A stretch of DNA of 64,000 nt from GCA-2725625 sp964574215. GTDB taxonomy: Bacteria > Pseudomonadota > Alphaproteobacteria > Rhodospirillales > UBA2165. Shown piece by piece: positions 60,744-64,000 of this stretch (positions within the stretch are counted from its first letter, which is position 1; every line of letters starts with the position of its first letter). The notes beneath the pieces are model-generated. The model saw nothing but the letters and a program-made list of their open reading frames with translations, was not told where the DNA came from and ran no database searches. A program made the position numbers and the translations under genes. The stretch covers positions 1 through 64,000 of the forward strand of contig CAZNLR010000025.1 in the NCBI GenBank assembly GCA_964574215.1. The letters are read 5' to 3'.

Positions 60744-62267
60744 TTAATTCTCCCCAACGGCGAATTTCACGGCTTCTTCCGCCGCCCGGATCAAGGCACG
60801 CGCTTTGTTTCGGCATTCCTGGAATTCGGAATCCGGATCACTGTCGGCAACAATGCCTGCGCCAGCCTGTACATAGAGGGTTTTGTCCTTTAGTACGGCC
60901 GTTCGGAGGGCGATGCAGGTATCCATATCGCCGTTGGCCCCGAAATAGCCGATGCAACCGGCATAAATGCCGCGTTTTACCGTCTCCAACTCGTCGATAA
61001 TCTCCATCGCCCGGACTTTCGGCGCACCGGAGACCGTGCCCGCCGGGTACCCCGACATCAAAGCGTCGATGGCGTCGTGTTTATCATCGTCAATCTCACC
61101 CTCGACGTTGGAGACGATATGCATGACGTGGGAATAGTGTTCGATAATCATCTGATCGGTGACATTCACAGTGCCGATTTTGGCCACCCGGCCCACATCG
61201 TTGCGCCCAAGGTCGAGCAACATCAGATGCTCGGCCAATTCCTTGGGATCGGCCAGCAAATCATCGGCCAATTCCTTGTCTTCGGTCGCATTTTTTCCCC
61301 TCGGGCGGGTGCCGGCGATGGGGCGGATGGTGACCCGTCCGTCCCGCAGCCTCACCATCAGTTCCGGGCTGGAGCCGATAATCGAGAAATCGCCGAAATC
61401 GAGAAAAAACAGAAAGGGCGACGGGTTAACGCGCCGGAGCGCCCGGTAAAAGGACAGGGGCGGCAGGTCGAAAGGGACGGAATAGCGTTGCGACAGGACC
61501 ACCTGAAAAACATCGCCGGCAAGAATATATTCTTTGCCCTTGTTGACGATGTTATGGAATTCTTCTTGGGTCATATTGGAGACCGGTTCCGGTAAATGCG
61601 CGATATCGATGTCTTCGTCGGACGGCCGGGGGAGAGAGGCCGCCAGATCATCCAAAATCCGGCCAAGACGCGACAAGGCTTTTTCATAGGCGATTTCAGC
61701 CGACACGTCGCTGTCGGGCCGAACCGGCGTAACCACGGTTATTTGATCTTCAATGGTGTCGAAGACGGCGATAATCGTGGGACGAAGATACTGACCGTCC
61801 GGCACGTCGATGCCGCTAGGGTTGTTGTCCGGGATATTTTCCACCAGCCGGATCGAATCATATCCCATATAGCCGAAGAGGCCGGTCGTCATGGGTGGCA
61901 TGTTATCGGGTAAATCGACTGTTGATTCCGCCAGCAAGGCCCGAAAAGAGGCCAAAGCGCCTTTTTGTTCTGAGATTGGGCAGGCTTCGAAGTCGGAATT
62001 GTCCTCTAAGGCGTTGCGGTTGATATCGGCACTGTCACCGAAACACCGCCAGATTAAATCCGGGCGCAGGCCCAAGAACGAATATCGGCCCCGGATTGCG
62101 CCGCTCTCCACGGATTCGAGTAAAAAACTGTTGGCTTCGCCTTTGGCCAGCTTGATCATCGCTGAAACCGGCGTTTCCAGATCGGCAATCAGTTTGGTCG
62201 ATACGACTTGGGCTCGACCGGCGCTGTATTCGGTTTCAAACGCGTTAAGGTCGGGCGAAACCTGCAT
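60744..62267 (-). CDS. trpE: anthranilate synthase component I
   Basis: Makes anthranilate from chorismate with ammonia from TrpG, 507 aa. The N-terminal feedback region has FLLESVESG (the ESxxxG motif that binds tryptophan). The chorismate domain shows IGSSPELMVRL, PIAGTRPRGKNATEDKELAD, LLDLGRNDVGRVAKIG and SGYPAGTVSGAPKVRAMEII. It follows ppiD by 9 nt and is not preceded by any trp leader peptide. trpG-D-C lie 6.9 kb further on, beyond genes on the other strand. Confidence 0.96.
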   Translation of the reverse strand: MQVSPDLNAFETEYSAGRAQVVSTKLIADLETPVSAMIKLAKGEANSFLLESVESGAIRGRYSFLGLRPDLIWRCFGDSADINRNALEDNSDFEACPISEQKGALASFRALLAESTVDLPDNMPPMTTGLFGYMGYDSIRLVENIPDNNPSGIDVPDGQYLRPTIIAVFDTIEDQITVVTPVRPDSDVSAEIAYEKALSRLGRILDDLAASLPRPSDEDIDIAHLPEPVSNMTQEEFHNIVNKGKEYILAGDVFQVVLSQRYSVPFDLPPLSFYRALRRVNPSPFLFFLDFGDFSIIGSSPELMVRLRDGRVTIRPIAGTRPRGKNATEDKELADDLLADPKELAEHLMLLDLGRNDVGRVAKIGTVNVTDQMIIEHYSHVMHIVSNVEGEIDDDKHDAIDALMSGYPAGTVSGAPKVRAMEIIDELETVKRGIYAGCIGYFGANGDMDTCIALRTAVLKDKTLYVQAGAGIVADSDPDSEFQECRNKARALIRAAEEAVKFAVGEN

Positions 62268-62276
62268 GATGTTATG

Positions 62277-64000
62277 CTAGTTGATCTCGTCAACGGCTTT
62301 GCGGTTGACGGTGACGCCGATTTTATTCCGCAGGGCATTGCCCAATTGAACCGTCAGGTCTTCCGCCAATCCGCCGCTTAGCTGATCCTTCAACTGATCG
62401 AACCCCTTTTTGTCGGCAACGGGATCGGCCGCTTTGATTTCCTTCAAAACTGCGATGAAATGGGCGCCGTTGCCTTCTGCCGAGACCGCGTCGCCGGAAG
62501 CCGCTTTAAAGAGCTTACCGATGAGTCCGCCCGGCAGCTGTTGTTTCAATCCTTGGCCATTGCGGAGGAACGGTTCGGTGGTTTTGGTGGTCAAATTCAA
62601 TTCCTTGGCAATATCGCCAATTTTTGCCGAGCTTTTCAGACCTTCCATCAGTTTTTTGACGTTTTTGTCCGCGGCTTTGGATTGTTGATCCTCTTTCCAC
62701 ACGGTCGCGACTTTGGCGAAAACGGTATCAAAGGGTCTCAACGCCGGGGGAATGGTTTTATCCACATGAAGAATAAAATACCCGTTCTGGCCATCGTCGG
62801 TAAGATTGCTGTCTTCGCCATCGGGGGTTTCAAAGGCCGTTTTAACGACTCCCGGGGTTATATCTTCGACCTGTTTCTCTTGAACATTTTGGCCGCCATT
62901 GGACAAAAACGGAATCTTCCGAACTTTGAAATTCAGGCGTTTGGCCGCCTCTTCGAGAGTTGCGCCGCCACCCATTTCGTCCTCGAATTTATTCGAAAGA
63001 TCGTAGAGCGTATCGACCGCCAGTTCCTCGGCTATATTCTTTTTAATGTCGCCACCGACATCGGCCAGAGTCTTTAACGTGGCAGCCTGAATAGCGCTCA
63101 CACGTAGAATATGCCAACCCAGAACGGTTTTGACAGGTTCGGAAAAAGTGTTGGGGGCCAGTTTAAACGCCGCGTCGGCCAATTCGGGCAAAGGAAGAAG
63201 ATTGCGGCTTAGGGTACCGAGTTCCATTGTGGATTTTTCGATATTCAGGTCGTCTTTGGCGACTTTAAAAAATTCACCGCCTTGCAAGAGTTTCCGGTAG
63301 ACCTCGCGAACTTTCTTTTCGTCGGACGCCAGAATCTGCTGAATGGTTCTTTTTTCAGGGGTTTTGAACTCGTTAATGCGGTTCTCGTATTCCTCTTTGA
63401 TGCGGGCTTCCGGCACTTGGATTTCATCGACGACGTCGTTGATACGCATTTGAACCAGTGTCACCTCGCGGAATTCCGGCGCCGTGAACAGCTTGGCGTT
63501 ATCCTTGTGGTATTTCTTCAACATCTGGTCATCGACCGGCGGAATGGAGCGAATGGCCTTGTGGTCAATCCGCAGGACCTCTGCGATCCGCTTTTCATTA
63601 CGGTATCGATAGATCGAATCGGCTAAAGCTGCGGGGGCCTTGCGGCCCAACTCGATACCGCTCAGCAGCTGGCTGCGCATCAAATCACCGCGAAATAAAA
63701 GGGCATAGCTGCTCTCGTTGAGACCGGCATTATAGATGGCCTGGGTGAATATATTGCGGTCGAAATGGCCGGTCGAAGATTGGAAGCGCGGGTCAGCCTT
63801 GATTTCCTTGGATACCAGGACGTCGTCCACTAACAGTCCGATGTCCTTGGCGCCTTCGGAAAACAGCCGCCGTTGAATCATCTGATCCAGCACCGAATCG
63901 ACCACGCCCAAGGCCCTGGCCTGTTCGGTGGTGAAATCATTGCCAAACAGGCTGCGCATTCTGTTAACCCTTTGATTAAACTGGGTCGATAGTTCGCGGG
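62277..64000 (-). CDS. ppiD: PpiD-type periplasmic peptidyl-prolyl isomerase/chaperone (5' part outside the window)
   Basis: Partial: the reading frame is still open at the window edge, about 574 codons are present, and an ATG at 63959 is internal (it is preceded in frame by TQFNQRVNR). The N-terminal membrane anchor and start lie beyond 64000. A SurA-N-like region (about the first 180 visible residues), a parvulin domain (KRTIQQILASDEKKVREVYR ... VLGWHILRVSAI) and a second, degenerate parvulin-like part (QNGYFILHVDKTIPPALRPF) are seen. PpiD is anchored near the Sec translocon and helps newly exported proteins. Its linkage to trpE is typical for alphaproteobacteria. Confidence 0.92.
   Translation of the reverse strand, partial: RELSTQFNQRVNRMRSLFGNDFTTEQARALGVVDSVLDQMIQRRLFSEGAKDIGLLVDDVLVSKEIKADPRFQSSTGHFDRNIFTQAIYNAGLNESSYALLFRGDLMRSQLLSGIELGRKAPAALADSIYRYRNEKRIAEVLRIDHKAIRSIPPVDDQMLKKYHKDNAKLFTAPEFREVTLVQMRINDVVDEIQVPEARIKEEYENRINEFKTPEKRTIQQILASDEKKVREVYRKLLQGGEFFKVAKDDLNIEKSTMELGTLSRNLLPLPELADAAFKLAPNTFSEPVKTVLGWHILRVSAIQAATLKTLADVGGDIKKNIAEELAVDTLYDLSNKFEDEMGGGATLEEAAKRLNFKVRKIPFLSNGGQNVQEKQVEDITPGVVKTAFETPDGEDSNLTDDGQNGYFILHVDKTIPPALRPFDTVFAKVATVWKEDQQSKAADKNVKKLMEGLKSSAKIGDIAKELNLTTKTTEPFLRNGQGLKQQLPGGLIGKLFKAASGDAVSAEGNGAHFIAVLKEIKAADPVADKKGFDQLKDQLSGGLAEDLTVQLGNALRNKIGVTVNRKAVDEIN

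Overview
The window is a chromosomal segment of an alphaproteobacterium, most plausibly a Rhodospirillales-like lineage. The reasons are the unbroken 14-gene nuo cluster followed by birA-coaX-rnj-DUF1467, the rpsB-tsf-pyrH-frr-uppS-cdsA-dxr-rseP-bamA-skp-lpxD-fabZ-lpxA-lpxI-lpxB order, a short ProRS without an editing insertion, and an alphaproteobacterial-type SOS box (GTTC-N7-GTTC) upstream of lexA. No species name is claimed. No prophage, IS element, CRISPR array or rRNA gene was found.

Layout. 3-80: tRNA-Asp. 194-14399: complete complex I operon nuoA-N, tightly packed with start/stop overlaps, then birA, coaX, rnj (RNase J), a DUF1467 membrane protein and tag (3-methyladenine glycosylase) to 18446. 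18447-20985: an AT-richer accessory pocket with a two-CBS protein, an opposite-strand sulfotransferase-like gene and a secreted Ala-rich low-complexity protein. 21068-28084: proS, lolC/E, lolD, an inverted pair of REP-like repeats, dnaE. 28081-28293 (minus): a very small gene for a GDCCVxC-family protein whose reading frame contains an in-frame TGA at the family's conserved Cys position, with a SECIS-like hairpin just behind it; I interpret it as a selenoprotein. 28579-43666: rpsB, tsf, terminator, pyrH, frr, uppS, cdsA, dxr, rseP, bamA, skp/ompH, lpxD, fabZ, lpxA, a fused lpxI-lpxB gene, gloA. 43683-53874: minus-strand gltA and gltX, plus-strand comEC, minus-strand lexA, moeA, moaC, trpC, trpD, trpG. 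54016-58267: MerR-type promoter, a copper P-type ATPase with two YHS domains, a CueR-like regulator and a divergent polysaccharide deacetylase. 58251-64000 (minus): a quinone-oxidoreductase-like MDR protein, an AMP-forming acyl-CoA synthetase, trpE and the 3' part of a PpiD-type chaperone that runs off the window.

How the genes work together. The first third is energy metabolism (proton-pumping NADH dehydrogenase) plus cofactor ligation and synthesis (biotin, CoA) and RNA turnover. The middle third is a translation and envelope-biogenesis cluster: ribosomal protein S2 and EF-Ts, UMP kinase, ribosome recycling, undecaprenyl-PP and CDP-diacylglycerol synthesis, the MEP pathway, site-2 protease, outer-membrane protein assembly and most of lipid A synthesis to the disaccharide step. 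The last third is tryptophan synthesis, molybdenum cofactor, SOS control and copper efflux; the trp genes are split, with trpE about 6.9 kb away from trpG-D-C.

The points most worth a second look are the candidate GDCCVxC selenoprotein with its SECIS (28081-28293), the LpxI-LpxB fusion (41218-43212), the secreted Ala-rich protein (19984-20985), and the acyl-CoA synthetase that follows trpE by only 5 nt.
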